Below, one piece after another: positions 1-8,331 of a stretch of DNA of 54,591 bases (position 1 is its first letter; every line of letters starts with the position of its first letter). The translations under genes were made by a program, and so were the position numbers. This stretch comes from Candidatus Zixiibacteriota bacterium (lineage in GTDB: Bacteria; Zixibacteria; MSB-5A5; GN15; FEB-12): positions 448,288 to 502,878 of the forward strand of contig CP070674.1 of the NCBI GenBank assembly GCA_020351995.1, written 5' to 3'. The notes below the pieces were generated by a model. That model was not told the origin of the DNA. It worked only from the letters and a program-made list of their open reading frames with translations, and did no database searches.

Positions 1-120
1 GTTCTTGCGACTCAAATACATCGTCATCGCCGCCGTCAACGTCGTCTTACCATGATCCACATGACCAATCGTACCCACATTAACATGCGGCTTCGTCCGT
101 TCAAACTTCTGCTTAGCCAT
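1..120 (-). CDS. tuf: Elongation factor Tu, N-terminal 40 codons (truncated by window edge)
   Basis: Translation from the ATG at 120 on the minus strand starts [16 protein letters not shown] and continues through [13 protein letters not shown], the P-loop of EF-Tu. EF-Tu is the GTPase that carries aminoacyl-tRNA to the ribosome. The gene runs off the left edge, so only the first 40 residues are present. It lies 33 bases downstream of tRNA-Thr, with tRNA-Gly further upstream. That tRNA-Gly/tRNA-Thr/tuf order is the same idea as the thrU-tyrU-glyT-thrT-tufB operon of E. coli, so co-transcription with tRNA-Thr is likely. Confidence 0.97.
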   Translation of the reverse strand, partial: MAKQKFERTKPHVNVGTIGHVDHGKTTLTAAMTMYLSRKN

Positions 121-153
121 GACTCAGGCCATACCTCCAAACAATTCATTATA

Positions 154-226
<73 letters not shown>

Positions 227-251
227 CTTTTTAAAACTTCTTTTTTTTCCC

Positions 252-280
252 AAAAAAAAAGCAGGCTACACCAGCTTTTT
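252..280 (-). terminator. Rho-independent terminator between tRNA-Gly and tRNA-Thr
   Basis: Read on the minus strand, AAAAAGC (280-274) pairs with GCTTTTT (262-256) around an 11-nt loop that has an extra GG/CC pairing. A run of nine T follows. The site lies downstream of tRNA-Gly and upstream of tRNA-Thr. It should end or attenuate transcripts entering from tRNA-Gly, so tRNA-Thr-tuf may have its own start. Confidence 0.6.
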
Positions 281-558
281 AAGCAAGACGCTAAATAAAA
301 ACCATGCCCTAAGATTAGTCAAGCTAATTTTTTAGCCAGTTTTTTAAAAAAAATATTTTTCTTTATCCCCGATTTTATCGGTAATCCTTAAAGACTATTT
401 TAGCCAAAATGTTCATTTTTTATACAAAAAGTAGGGTACTGCCCACACACAAGCTGAAATACCACGTCAACTTATTGTCATTTAACAATATAACATTTCG
501 GGTGATCAACTGCTCAAATCCCGTTGCGGGGCCCAGAACCACAAGGCGGACAACAAAA
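281..558. other. AT-rich gene-free spacer between tRNA-Thr and tRNA-Gly
   Basis: This is an AT-rich stretch with runs of A and T around 330-365. I see no credible coding region. A weak minus-strand promoter-like pair (TTGACT, 17 bases, TTTATT near 297-324) could serve tRNA-Thr-tuf. It lies upstream of the terminator at 252-280, so this is uncertain. Confidence 0.4.
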
Positions 559-631
559 AGCGGGAGACGAGGCTCGAACTCGCGACCAACAGCTTGGAAG
601 GCTGTGACTCTACCAGCTGAGTTACTCCCGC
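559..631 (-). tRNA. tRNA-Gly (anticodon TCC)
   Basis: A 73-nt cloverleaf on the minus strand. Acceptor stem GCGGGAG/CTCCCGC; D arm with AACTCAGCTGGTAGAGT; anticodon stem ACAGC/GCTGT around CTTCCAA, giving TCC; T arm GAGTTCGAGCCTC. The discriminator is T and CCA is not encoded. It is first in a tRNA-Gly/tRNA-Thr/tuf array. Confidence 0.96.
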
Positions 632-652
632 TTAAGCGACATACTTTATTCA

Positions 653-658
653 ATTATA
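653..658 (-). promoter_or_regulatory. -10 box (TATAAT) of tRNA-Gly promoter
   Basis: A perfect TATAAT on the minus strand ends 22 bases upstream of the tRNA 5' end. That would start transcription about 15 bases before the mature tRNA. No good -35 hexamer is visible at 16-18 bases (nearest is CAGAAT at 681-676), so the call rests on the -10 alone. Confidence 0.5.
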
Positions 659-691
659 CGGCAAATTGCAAGAAAATTCTGTGCGACCTGC

Positions 692-1555
692 TTAAAGAGC
701 CCGGGGAGTATGCCCCCAATGAAGCTTACTTTTCAGGACCTTATAAAAGGTGTTGTCAGGGAATACGATAAACTTAAGGTGATATTCCGCTCTTTTGATA
801 ACGACACTAGCTGAGCCCTTGATCGGCAACATCACCTGACCGTCCAGCGCCAGGCCTCCCTTGTGATCCGGTGATACTATTCTTACTTCGAGAACATCGT
901 CCGGCGCGAATATCATAGGTCTGGTGGTCAGGGCGAATGCGGATATTGGAGCGGCTATCATGGCTTCCATCCTTGGATGCATAATCGGTCCTCCCACGGC
1001 CAGCGAATATGCCGTGGATCCTGTGGGCGTTGAAATAACCAGACCATCGGCGTTGTAAGTCACTATGTCCTCACCGTTAACGGACAGATTGATATCAATC
1101 AGGCGCGAAACCGGTCCGTTGTTTACGACAACGTCGTTGAGAGCATAGGGGCTTTCGGCGTCAGCCATGCCCTCGGTTTCCGCACGAAGGACCATGCGCG
1201 GCTCTATCTGATAGTCTCCTTTACAGATAGCGTCGAGAGCAGGCACCAGTTGATGTGGTGTCAACTGGGTCAAGAAACCCAGAGAGCCCAGATTTATCCC
1301 CAGAAGGGGCGTGCCGGAGTCGCCCACGGCGCGGGCCGAGGCCAGCAGAGTACCGTCACCACCCATTGAAACGAGGATATCAACCTGCGAGGCTAAGGAA
1401 TTGCGCGGCACGAACTTAATACCGTCACCCGATACGGCTTTCAGCTCGTCGCATAGTATAACGTTGTTGCCGGATTTGTCAGCCCAACGCAGAAAAGCAT
1501 CGATGGCCTCACGAGCCCCCACCCTCTTCAAATTTGCCATAAGACCAAAACGCAC
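692..1555 (-). CDS. nadK: NAD kinase
   Basis: ATP (or polyphosphate)-dependent phosphorylation of NAD to NADP in the cytosol. The 287 residues match the usual family length. Visible motifs are the catalytic GGDGTLL (about residues 65-71), LGINLGSLGFLTQ, and the NAD-binding YNADGLVISTPTGSTAYSLAVGGP, followed by a beta-rich C-terminal domain. The start is a GTG (MRFGLMAN...). It fits the family N-terminus and lies only four bases after the dxs stop, so translation is probably coupled. nadK is the last gene of the isoprenoid/repair run and feeds NADPH supply to DXP reductoisomerase-type steps, though that link is only contextual. Confidence 0.95.
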   Translation of the reverse strand: MRFGLMANLKRVGAREAIDAFLRWADKSGNNVILCDELKAVSGDGIKFVPRNSLASQVDILVSMGGDGTLLASARAVGDSGTPLLGINLGSLGFLTQLTPHQLVPALDAICKGDYQIEPRMVLRAETEGMADAESPYALNDVVVNNGPVSRLIDINLSVNGEDIVTYNADGLVISTPTGSTAYSLAVGGPIMHPRMEAMIAAPISAFALTTRPMIFAPDDVLEVRIVSPDHKGGLALDGQVMLPIKGSASVVIKRAEYHLKFIVFPDNTFYKVLKSKLHWGHTPRAL

Positions 1556-1559
1556 AATG

Positions 1560-3548
1560 CTAACCCGACTTACGATTTTTGATGGTTACGCCGCGATCGT
1601 CGCCTGGGGCCGGTTTTGACGGCACCTGTCCGTTCCTGCGCGAAAATAGCTTTTGAATCAGTCCGGTACCGTTGGTGGCGTGTCCAGCCAGAGCGACTGT
1701 TTCCATGACGATGGTATCAATGTCCAGACCTGTTTCGGTCAGAAGCTGGTCACGATTACCATGGGTTACAAACGAATCCGGCAATCCAAGAGCCTTGAAC
1801 TTGCCCTGATAGCCTGACGAGAGCAGATAATCGGCCACAGCCTGCCCAAAGCCGCCCCGGAGCTGATTTTCTTCAAGGGTAACTATTACTTTGGCCCTTC
1901 CCCGGATGGTGGCCAGCATCTTCTGATCGAATGGTTTGACGAACCGGGCGTTGATGACAGCGACATTCAGGCCCCGGTCTTCAAGTATAACAGCTGACCG
2001 CAGCGCCGACATGTACATGGTACCGACGGCCAGAAGGAATACGTCAGCATCCCCTGTGTCACCTTCCCACTCTCCCCAGTCAATCGCGTCGATCTCGTTT
2101 TTCATCTCGGTCGGCACGATATCACGCGGATAACGAATAGCCACCGGGCCGGGTAGTTCATTGTCCACGGTGTAGTGTAACATGGCGCGCAGTTCGTTGC
2201 CGTCTTTCGGCGCGGCAACGACTATACCCGGTATGGCAGAGAGGTAACTCAAATCGAAAGTACCATGATGGGTAGGACCATCATTGCCGACCAGCCCGCC
2301 TCTGTCCATGCATATGACAACCGGCAGTTTCTGCAGGGCAATATCGTGAACGACCTGATCGAAAGCCCGTTGCATGAAAGTCGAATACACCACCAGATAC
2401 GGCTTCATCTTCTCGGCGGCCAGACCTGCTGCGAAACACCCGGCGTGACCTTCCGCGATACCGACATCGAAGAAGCGTTCGGGAAATTTTTCTGAGAACG
2501 GCACCAGCCCGGTGCCGGACGCCATGGCCGCTGTTATGGCCACCACCCTGTTGTCTTTCTCAGCCAGTTCCAGCATAACATCGCCGAATACATCGGTGTA
2601 ATTGGGCCGGCCATCCTTGCTGGGGGAGAACTCGCCCGTGACCTTGTCGAACTTGCCCACCCCGTGATACTTGAAGGCGTTTTCTTCCGCCGGTTCGTAC
2701 CCTTTGCCTTTGACGGTAGCTATGTGCAGCATAATCGGGCCGGACAGGTTTTTCAAATCCTGTAAAGTTTTTACCAGAAGTGGGACATCGTGACCGTCAA
2801 TAGGGCCGAAATAACGGAAGCCAAGTTTTTGAAAGAGCATCCCCGGCACCAGCAGGCCTTTGATGGAATTCTCGATATTGGAGATCGTTTCACGGATCTT
2901 ATCACGACGTTTGAATCGGCCGGTCAGTTCCCAAATTTCATTGCGAAGCTTGTTGAACTTCTCGTCCGCCATGATACTGGTCAGGTACTTCGAAATCGCG
3001 CCCACATTTTTGGAAATCGACCAGGTATTGTCATTGAGTATGACCAGCAGGTCTTTTTTCAAATGGCCGGCGTTATTCAACCCCTCGAAAGCCAGCCCGC
3101 CGGTCATGGAGCCGTCGCCAATGACAGCTATGACTTTGTGCTCCAGTCCGGCGTGATCGCGGGCGGTGGCGAAACCGAGCGCGGCCGAGATTGATGTCGA
3201 AGCATGCCCGGCGCCATACGGGTCATATTCGCTTTCGTCTCTCTTGGAAAACCCGGCCAGCCCGCCATACTGGCGAATAGTGTTCATGCGGTCGCGTCGG
3301 CCAGATAAGATCTTGTGGCCGTAAGTCTGGTGGGACACGTCCCAGATGATCTTATCTTCGGGCAGATTAAAGATGTAGTGGAGCGCCACCGTCAGTTCGA
3401 CGGCACCCAGGCTGGAAGCCAGGTGCCCGCCGGTTTTCGAGACGGTGGAGATAATCTCGTGCCGAACCTCTTCGGCCAGTTCCGTTAGCTGGTCTACCGA
3501 GAGTTTCTTCGTATCCTCAGGCCCTTTTATGTCGTCAAGATAAGCCAT
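1560..3548 (-). CDS. dxs: 1-deoxy-D-xylulose-5-phosphate synthase
   Basis: Thiamine-diphosphate enzyme joining pyruvate and glyceraldehyde 3-phosphate, the entry step of the MEP isoprenoid pathway. The 662 residues have the three transketolase-like parts in order. The ThDP/Mg motif is GDGSMTGG...LNNAG near residues 142-160, preceded by the N-terminal signature HQTYGHKILSGR. The pyrimidine-binding domain contains DRGGLVGNDGPTHHG around residue 410. The C-terminal transketolase domain ends with EENQLRGGFGQAV. A polar tail of about 30 residues after the conserved end is slightly longer than usual. The stop is TAG. It lies 22 bases downstream of ispA and directly before nadK. Confidence 0.97.
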   Translation of the reverse strand: MAYLDDIKGPEDTKKLSVDQLTELAEEVRHEIISTVSKTGGHLASSLGAVELTVALHYIFNLPEDKIIWDVSHQTYGHKILSGRRDRMNTIRQYGGLAGFSKRDESEYDPYGAGHASTSISAALGFATARDHAGLEHKVIAVIGDGSMTGGLAFEGLNNAGHLKKDLLVILNDNTWSISKNVGAISKYLTSIMADEKFNKLRNEIWELTGRFKRRDKIRETISNIENSIKGLLVPGMLFQKLGFRYFGPIDGHDVPLLVKTLQDLKNLSGPIMLHIATVKGKGYEPAEENAFKYHGVGKFDKVTGEFSPSKDGRPNYTDVFGDVMLELAEKDNRVVAITAAMASGTGLVPFSEKFPERFFDVGIAEGHAGCFAAGLAAEKMKPYLVVYSTFMQRAFDQVVHDIALQKLPVVICMDRGGLVGNDGPTHHGTFDLSYLSAIPGIVVAAPKDGNELRAMLHYTVDNELPGPVAIRYPRDIVPTEMKNEIDAIDWGEWEGDTGDADVFLLAVGTMYMSALRSAVILEDRGLNVAVINARFVKPFDQKMLATIRGRAKVIVTLEENQLRGGFGQAVADYLLSSGYQGKFKALGLPDSFVTHGNRDQLLTETGLDIDTIVMETVALAGHATNGTGLIQKLFSRRNGQVPSKPAPGDDRGVTIKNRKSG

Positions 3549-3570
3549 TCAAAAACCAGTACGTTCCATT

Positions 3571-4458
3571 CTAACTCTTGCGTTGCCCTATATAGGCTGC
3601 GAGGAGCTTAAGGACATTGTCCTCATACTCGTCAAAAACCGTTATTGCTTCCCGGATCAGCTTGTTCGCGTCCGCGTAAGCCGTTTCGATGCCTACTGCT
3701 TCGGGATATGTCGCCTTCTGTTTTCTACTATCAGAGCCGACTTTCTTTCCCATCAATTCCTGGTCCCCCTCAACATCCAGAATATCATCAATTATCTGAA
3801 AGGCAAGTCCGATTTTCTCTCCATAAGCCGACAGTCTCTGAAGGGCTGCCTCATCGGCGTCGGCCAGAAGCGCACCCACGCGTACCGAACATCGAATGAG
3901 CGCACCGGTTTTACGACGATGAATGTTGATCACGTCCTCGCGAGAGACTTTACGACCCTCCGCCTCAATATCAGCCATCTGTCCGCCAAGCATACCTTCG
4001 GTGCCGATAGCCGTGGCCAATTCCGTCACGGCTTGAGGCAGACCGGTCGAGGCCATTAACTCAAAGGCAATGTCGTGCAGGGCATCCCCGGCCAGAACGG
4101 CCACCGCTTCGCCGAATTTCTTGTGGCAGGTCGGGATACCGCGACGCAGATCGTCATCGTCCATACAGGGCAGGTCATCGTGAATCAAAGAGTAGGTATG
4201 GACAAACTCCAGGGCCGCCATGGCCGGGTAGACAACCGGGGTTTCTTCCTGAAGACTCCCTCCGCAATACTCGTAAGCGGCATAGGCCAGGATCGGCCTG
4301 AGACGCTTGCCCCCGGCCATGACCGAATACCGCATGGCCCGGTGGAGTAGCTGTGGTTCCTCATCTTCCCTCGGCAGGTAGCGAACCAGCAGAGCGTCCG
4401 TTACCCCTTTCAGCTTGTCCAGATACAGCTTAATGTCGGTGGTTTCAGCCGGCATCAT
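3571..4458 (-). CDS. ispA: Farnesyl/geranylgeranyl diphosphate synthase (polyprenyl synthetase family)
   Basis: Condenses isopentenyl diphosphate with allylic diphosphates to give C15-C20 prenyl diphosphates. The 295-residue, all-helical protein shows GGKRLRP near residue 50 and the first Asp-rich motif HDDLPCMDDDDLRRG. The second motif, FQIIDDILD, is followed by GKKVGSD. The two-residue insertion in the first Asp motif is typical of bacterial short-chain enzymes (FPP/GGPP). Chain length cannot be fixed by eye. Its start overlaps the end of xseB by 14 bases and dxs follows, the common xseB-ispA-dxs order. Stop codon TAG. Confidence 0.94.
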   Translation of the reverse strand: MMPAETTDIKLYLDKLKGVTDALLVRYLPREDEEPQLLHRAMRYSVMAGGKRLRPILAYAAYEYCGGSLQEETPVVYPAMAALEFVHTYSLIHDDLPCMDDDDLRRGIPTCHKKFGEAVAVLAGDALHDIAFELMASTGLPQAVTELATAIGTEGMLGGQMADIEAEGRKVSREDVINIHRRKTGALIRCSVRVGALLADADEAALQRLSAYGEKIGLAFQIIDDILDVEGDQELMGKKVGSDSRKQKATYPEAVGIETAYADANKLIREAITVFDEYEDNVLKLLAAYIGQRKS

Positions 4459-4696
4459 TTTCGACCTCTGTCTCGAAATCCTCTTCTACTAACAACCCGC
4501 GAGTCTCAGCGATGATTCTAATCTTCTTCTCCGCTTCAGATAGTTTCTGGGTGCAGAATTTGGCGATTTCCAGCCCCTCGGTATAGAGATCGATTGACTT
4601 TTCGAGCGGGTTTTCGCCGGATTCCAGAAGTTCGGTTATCTCCTCGAGCCGATTGAGGGCCGATTCGAAGTCTTTGAATTTTTTCTTCTGAGTCAT
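4445..4696 (-). CDS. xseB: Exodeoxyribonuclease VII small subunit
   Basis: An 83-residue protein of typical length. The family core FESALNRLEEITELLESGE is followed by PLEKSIDLYTEGLEIAKFCTQKL, a two-helix coiled hairpin. XseB binds XseA in a multisubunit nuclease that degrades single-stranded DNA to acid-insoluble oligonucleotides. Its start overlaps the xseA stop by four bases (ATGA) and its end overlaps ispA by 14 bases, so translational coupling is strong. The acidic tail (EEDFETEVEND) is unremarkable. Confidence 0.94.
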   Translation of the reverse strand: MTQKKKFKDFESALNRLEEITELLESGENPLEKSIDLYTEGLEIAKFCTQKLSEAEKKIRIIAETRGLLVEEDFETEVENDAG

Positions 4697-5910
4697 CGGT
4701 TTTTCTTCTTTTCAATATCTTCTACGCGCGATACTAACGTACCGTCGCTCACAATTGTTTCGACTTTATCCCCGACCGACACATCGCGTGTCGAACGAAT
4801 CAGCGAATGCGCCGGGAGTTTTCGGGCGACAGCATACCCCCGGGCGAGTATTTTCAACGGAGAAAGATTGTCCAGTTTCGAAACCTCTAAAGATAAACGG
4901 TTTCTGATTATTTCAAAGCTGTTTTTTCCCGATGCGTAGAGCAGGCGGGCGGCATGGTCAAGTTGCTGCTGTCGCTGCAGCACGATATCCATCGGACGCC
5001 GAAAGACCGACCGATTGAGAAGCGAATAAAGCTCATATCGAGCGTCTTCCGCCAACCCTGTCAAAAGCGCCGCCTGCCTTGACACATTGGCGGAAACCTG
5101 TTGTAGAAACTCTTTTTTCGACCATACCGCCAGTTCTGAGGCCGCCGACGGTGTCGGAGCACGAAGATCGGCGACCAGATCGGCCAAGGTCGTGTCAATC
5201 TCGTGGCCGACCGCCGAGATTACCGGGATACGCGAGGCCGCGATCGCCCGCACGGTGACCTCGGTATTGAAAGGCCACAAATCTTCCAATGACCCTCCCC
5301 CACGACCGGTGATAATTACATCGATATCATCGCGGGTATTGAAGTACTCGATCCCGGCGGCAATGGTTTGTTCGGCGCCATCACCCTGGACCGCGGCCGG
5401 GAAGATGATAAGCTCCACAGCGTCGTTTCTTCGCCAGGCGATCTGAATTATATCGCGAATCGCGGCTCCGGTGGGCGATGTTACCACCCCTACTCGTCGG
5501 GCGTATTGCGGGATTTCCTTTTTCCTTTCATCCTGGAAGAGCCCTTCCGCCGCCAGCTTTTCATATAGCTGGCGGAAGGCCAGCTCCAACTCACCGACGC
5601 CGACGGGAACCAGTTTTCGGCAGTTGAGTTGATAGTTCCCGCCCTTTTCATAGACCGTTATGTCACCATATACCAGTACCTTCTGGCCGTTTTCCGGCTC
5701 GAATTTAAGGGTCACGCCGACCGAGCGCCAGATAGTGACCTTGATTACGGCACGGTCATCTTTGAGATTCAGATACCGGTGCCCCGAGGAATGATGATGA
5801 TAATTAGATATCTCGCCTTCCACCCAGATATCATTGAACGATTCTTCCAGGGTTTCCTTGATCATCCGCGTTATTGCGCTGACCGTGTATGCCTGAGGTT
5901 TTTCCAGCAT
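4693..5910 (-). CDS. xseA: Exodeoxyribonuclease VII large subunit
   Basis: Catalytic subunit of ExoVII, active on single-stranded DNA in repair and recombination. An OB-fold domain comes first (WVEGEISNYHHHSSGHRYLNLKD). The nuclease domain follows (VGVVTSPTGAAIRDI, VIITGRGGGSLEDLWPFN, ISAVGHEIDTTLADLVADLRAPTPSAA). After a coiled-coil stretch the protein ends with LSPLKILARGYAV, the family C-terminal motif. I place the start at the ATG at 5910 (MLEKPQAYTVS). The frame is open back to a TTG at 5946, but those 12 residues are not family-like. The 406-residue product fits the family. It follows uvrC and overlaps xseB by four bases. Confidence 0.94.
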   Translation of the reverse strand: MLEKPQAYTVSAITRMIKETLEESFNDIWVEGEISNYHHHSSGHRYLNLKDDRAVIKVTIWRSVGVTLKFEPENGQKVLVYGDITVYEKGGNYQLNCRKLVPVGVGELELAFRQLYEKLAAEGLFQDERKKEIPQYARRVGVVTSPTGAAIRDIIQIAWRRNDAVELIIFPAAVQGDGAEQTIAAGIEYFNTRDDIDVIITGRGGGSLEDLWPFNTEVTVRAIAASRIPVISAVGHEIDTTLADLVADLRAPTPSAASELAVWSKKEFLQQVSANVSRQAALLTGLAEDARYELYSLLNRSVFRRPMDIVLQRQQQLDHAARLLYASGKNSFEIIRNRLSLEVSKLDNLSPLKILARGYAVARKLPAHSLIRSTRDVSVGDKVETIVSDGTLVSRVEDIEKKKNR

Positions 5911-5952
5911 GATGGAATAATAAGAGCACCGGGAGCGGCTTGGCAACCGCTA

Positions 5953-7791
5953 TTACGACTTTACCCGTGATTCGTGATTCAACTGTGCCAGTATCTTCTC
6001 GGCCAGTTTGATGTTTATCCCCTTAACAGACGAAAGCTCCTTGGCCGAAAGCTCTTTAATTCTGGCCACCGAACCGAACCGGTTCAACAGTGCTGCCCTT
6101 TTAACCGGGCCGATACCGGGAATACCGTCCAGACCCGACTTGATGGTGCGTTTGGATCGAACCTTACGACCGTAAGTAATCGCGAAACGATGGGCTTCGT
6201 CGCGAACCTGTTTGAGCAATATCAGGCCGGGAGAGCTACGACTGATAGTAACAGGGTCGGGCGCGCCCGGTTTATAGACTTCTTCAAGTTTCTTAGCCAG
6301 GGCGATCAACGGCTGGCTGTCCAGACCAAGATATTTGAGTTCGGCTCTGGCCGAAGACAACTGACCTTTGCCTCCATCGACCACCACCAGGTCCGGCGGA
6401 CTCTGCTTATTCTCCTTCAGTCGATGAAAATATCTGCCGATGATTTCCCGCATCATCTTGAAGTCATCCTGGCCCACAACCCCCTTTATTTTGAAATGCC
6501 TGTATTCACTTTTCTTCGGTCGCGCGTTTTCAAAAAAGACACAGGAGCCCACCGTATCTGCCTCGCCGATATTGGAGATATCGAAACATACTATTGTCCG
6601 AGGCGACCGCGCCAGGCCCAGCTCATCCTTGAGGCTGGTGACCATCTTACTGGTTCGCTCTGCATACCGCTTTTTCTGAATAAGCATTTCGTCCAGAAGG
6701 AGTCTGGCGTTTCTGGCCGCCAGGTCGACAAGCCTCAGCTTCTCGCCGATTCGCGGCGTAACCACCTTGACTCTTGATCCTTTAATTTTTTTCAGCCACC
6801 TTTCCAGAAGGGCGACTTCGGGCAGTTCCAGAGGCACTATTACTTCTGAGGGCATGTTGGGTTGATGGTTGTAGTACTGGGTCACAAACGATTCAAGTAC
6901 CACCTGGTCGGCTTCTTCGGCCTCGGCACCCAGTTGAAAATCCTGGCGTCCGATAAGGACTCCTTCCCGAAGCTGCATGACCACCGCCACGGCATCCTTT
7001 TCTTCGCGTGCGATAGAAATGATATCGCGATCGACGAGTTCACCGATATCCACGTGCTGCTTTATCATAACCGAATTTATCGCTTCGATTTGATCTCTGA
7101 TCCTGGCCGCTTCTTCATATTGTACCCGGGCGCTGGCCCGGTTCATTTTGTCCGTCAACAAAGATATCAACTTCTTGGACTTGCCTGACAACACCATGAT
7201 AACCGAATCAACCAGTTCCCGGTATTCTTCCTCCGACTGAAAGCCTTCACACGGCCCCCCGCATCTCTGAATGTGATAATCGAGGCAGACCTTGTGTTGC
7301 TTCCCGGGAGGGGCCGGGATTACCAGATTACAGGTACGAATCGTAAACAGCCTCGATAAGAACGCCACCGTCTGCCGCATGCCCTTTGACGACGTGTAGG
7401 GCCCGAAGTACGTAGCCTGATCCTTCTCCAACCGTCTTACGATTTGGATCCGCGGAAAGGGCTCGTTGGTGATCTTGATATATGGGAAGTGCTTATCATC
7501 TTTGAGAGCGACATTGTACCGGGGTTTGTGTTCGTGAACGAGGTTGGCTTCCAGAATTAGCGCCTCGACCTCGCTCGCCGTGACCATCAACTCAAAGTCA
7601 GCCGCCCGCGAAATCATTCTTTCGGTTTTGGTGTCGAGATGATTACGGGACTGAAAGTAGGTCCGCACCCGGTTACGCAAATTCTTAGCCTTGCCAATAT
7701 AGATGATCTTCCCGGAGTTACTCTTGAACATGTAAACCCCGGGCAAGGTCGGCAGATTCTTCAACTTCAGTTTGAGATCCGGCTTAGTCAT
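5953..7791 (-). CDS. uvrC: UvrABC system protein C (excinuclease subunit)
   Basis: Dual-incision endonuclease of nucleotide excision repair, recruited by UvrB. The domain order over 612 residues is complete. The N-terminal GIY-YIG nuclease (LPGVYMFKSNSGKIIYIGKAKNLRNR) covers residues 14-90. A UvrB-binding UVR motif lies near 205-240 (AARIRDQIEAI). The RNase H-like nuclease has VCFDISNIGEADTVGS and VVDGGKGQL. Tandem helix-hairpin-helix motifs close it (LDGIPGIGPVKRAALL, SSVKGINIKLAEKI). A Cys-rich linker region with CNLVIP...CLDYHIQRCGGPC is present, as in typical UvrC. The start is an ATG. It lies between an NlpC-like lipoprotein gene and xseA. Confidence 0.97.
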   Translation of the reverse strand: MTKPDLKLKLKNLPTLPGVYMFKSNSGKIIYIGKAKNLRNRVRTYFQSRNHLDTKTERMISRAADFELMVTASEVEALILEANLVHEHKPRYNVALKDDKHFPYIKITNEPFPRIQIVRRLEKDQATYFGPYTSSKGMRQTVAFLSRLFTIRTCNLVIPAPPGKQHKVCLDYHIQRCGGPCEGFQSEEEYRELVDSVIMVLSGKSKKLISLLTDKMNRASARVQYEEAARIRDQIEAINSVMIKQHVDIGELVDRDIISIAREEKDAVAVVMQLREGVLIGRQDFQLGAEAEEADQVVLESFVTQYYNHQPNMPSEVIVPLELPEVALLERWLKKIKGSRVKVVTPRIGEKLRLVDLAARNARLLLDEMLIQKKRYAERTSKMVTSLKDELGLARSPRTIVCFDISNIGEADTVGSCVFFENARPKKSEYRHFKIKGVVGQDDFKMMREIIGRYFHRLKENKQSPPDLVVVDGGKGQLSSARAELKYLGLDSQPLIALAKKLEEVYKPGAPDPVTISRSSPGLILLKQVRDEAHRFAITYGRKVRSKRTIKSGLDGIPGIGPVKRAALLNRFGSVARIKELSAKELSSVKGINIKLAEKILAQLNHESRVKS

Positions 7792-7836
7792 GGTTACATC
7801 TTCTAACGAATGTGGTCGCTGGCAGGTTCGCCGGAT

Positions 7837-8331
7837 TTATTCGAGGATACGGCGGGCACCGGCGTACTTATCGGCCCAGTACTTCTCGCTGAGACCGCTT
7901 ATGATCACACCGTACGATGTTGAGACGTGGATAAAACGATTCTCACCAACATAAATACCCACGTGTGATATTTTTCTCGGCTGGGTTCTGAAAAAGACCA
8001 GGTCACCATACTTGAGATGCTTGTACTGAACCGATTTGCCCTGCCTGTACTGGTCCGCCGCCATACGAGGGAGCTTTATATTATCGAATCTTTTGAAGAC
8101 GGTCTGCACAAAGTGCGAGCAGTCCAGACCCGCCTCATACTTTGAGCGGCCCTTATAGGGTTTTCCAAGATATCCCCTCATGATGCTGCCCAGCCGAAGC
8201 AGGTCATCGGTTGTGTATTTCCCGGTTTTGTGAATTACCTGCTGGGGGCGCTCTTCACCACCGGTGCGATAACGCGGATGAGGGCTGCATCCTACTAATA
8301 GACAAATGGCCAGCAGGCAAAGTCGTTTCAT
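7837..8331 (-). CDS. NlpC/P60-family peptidoglycan hydrolase lipoprotein
   Basis: A predicted cell-wall endopeptidase of the gamma-D-glutamyl-diamino-acid type. The N-terminus is a lipoprotein signal with lipobox LLVGC near residue 15. The catalytic Cys sits in AGLDCSHFVQTVFK, the His in SHVGIYVGENRFIHVS. The domain spans roughly residues 45-164. The start is taken as the ATG at 8331, overlapping the last base of the ubiA-like gene; a TTG lies one codon upstream. No SH3 domains are present. The setting among uppS, cdsA and ubiA-like genes points to envelope assembly. The exact substrate is unknown. Confidence 0.88.
   Translation of the reverse strand: MKRLCLLAICLLVGCSPHPRYRTGGEERPQQVIHKTGKYTTDDLLRLGSIMRGYLGKPYKGRSKYEAGLDCSHFVQTVFKRFDNIKLPRMAADQYRQGKSVQYKHLKYGDLVFFRTQPRKISHVGIYVGENRFIHVSTSYGVIISGLSEKYWADKYAGARRILE

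Noticed and set aside
409-771. 120-residue plus-strand frame across the tRNA-Gly region
   Set aside because: It runs antisense through a clear tRNA and the nadK end, and its composition is not protein-like.
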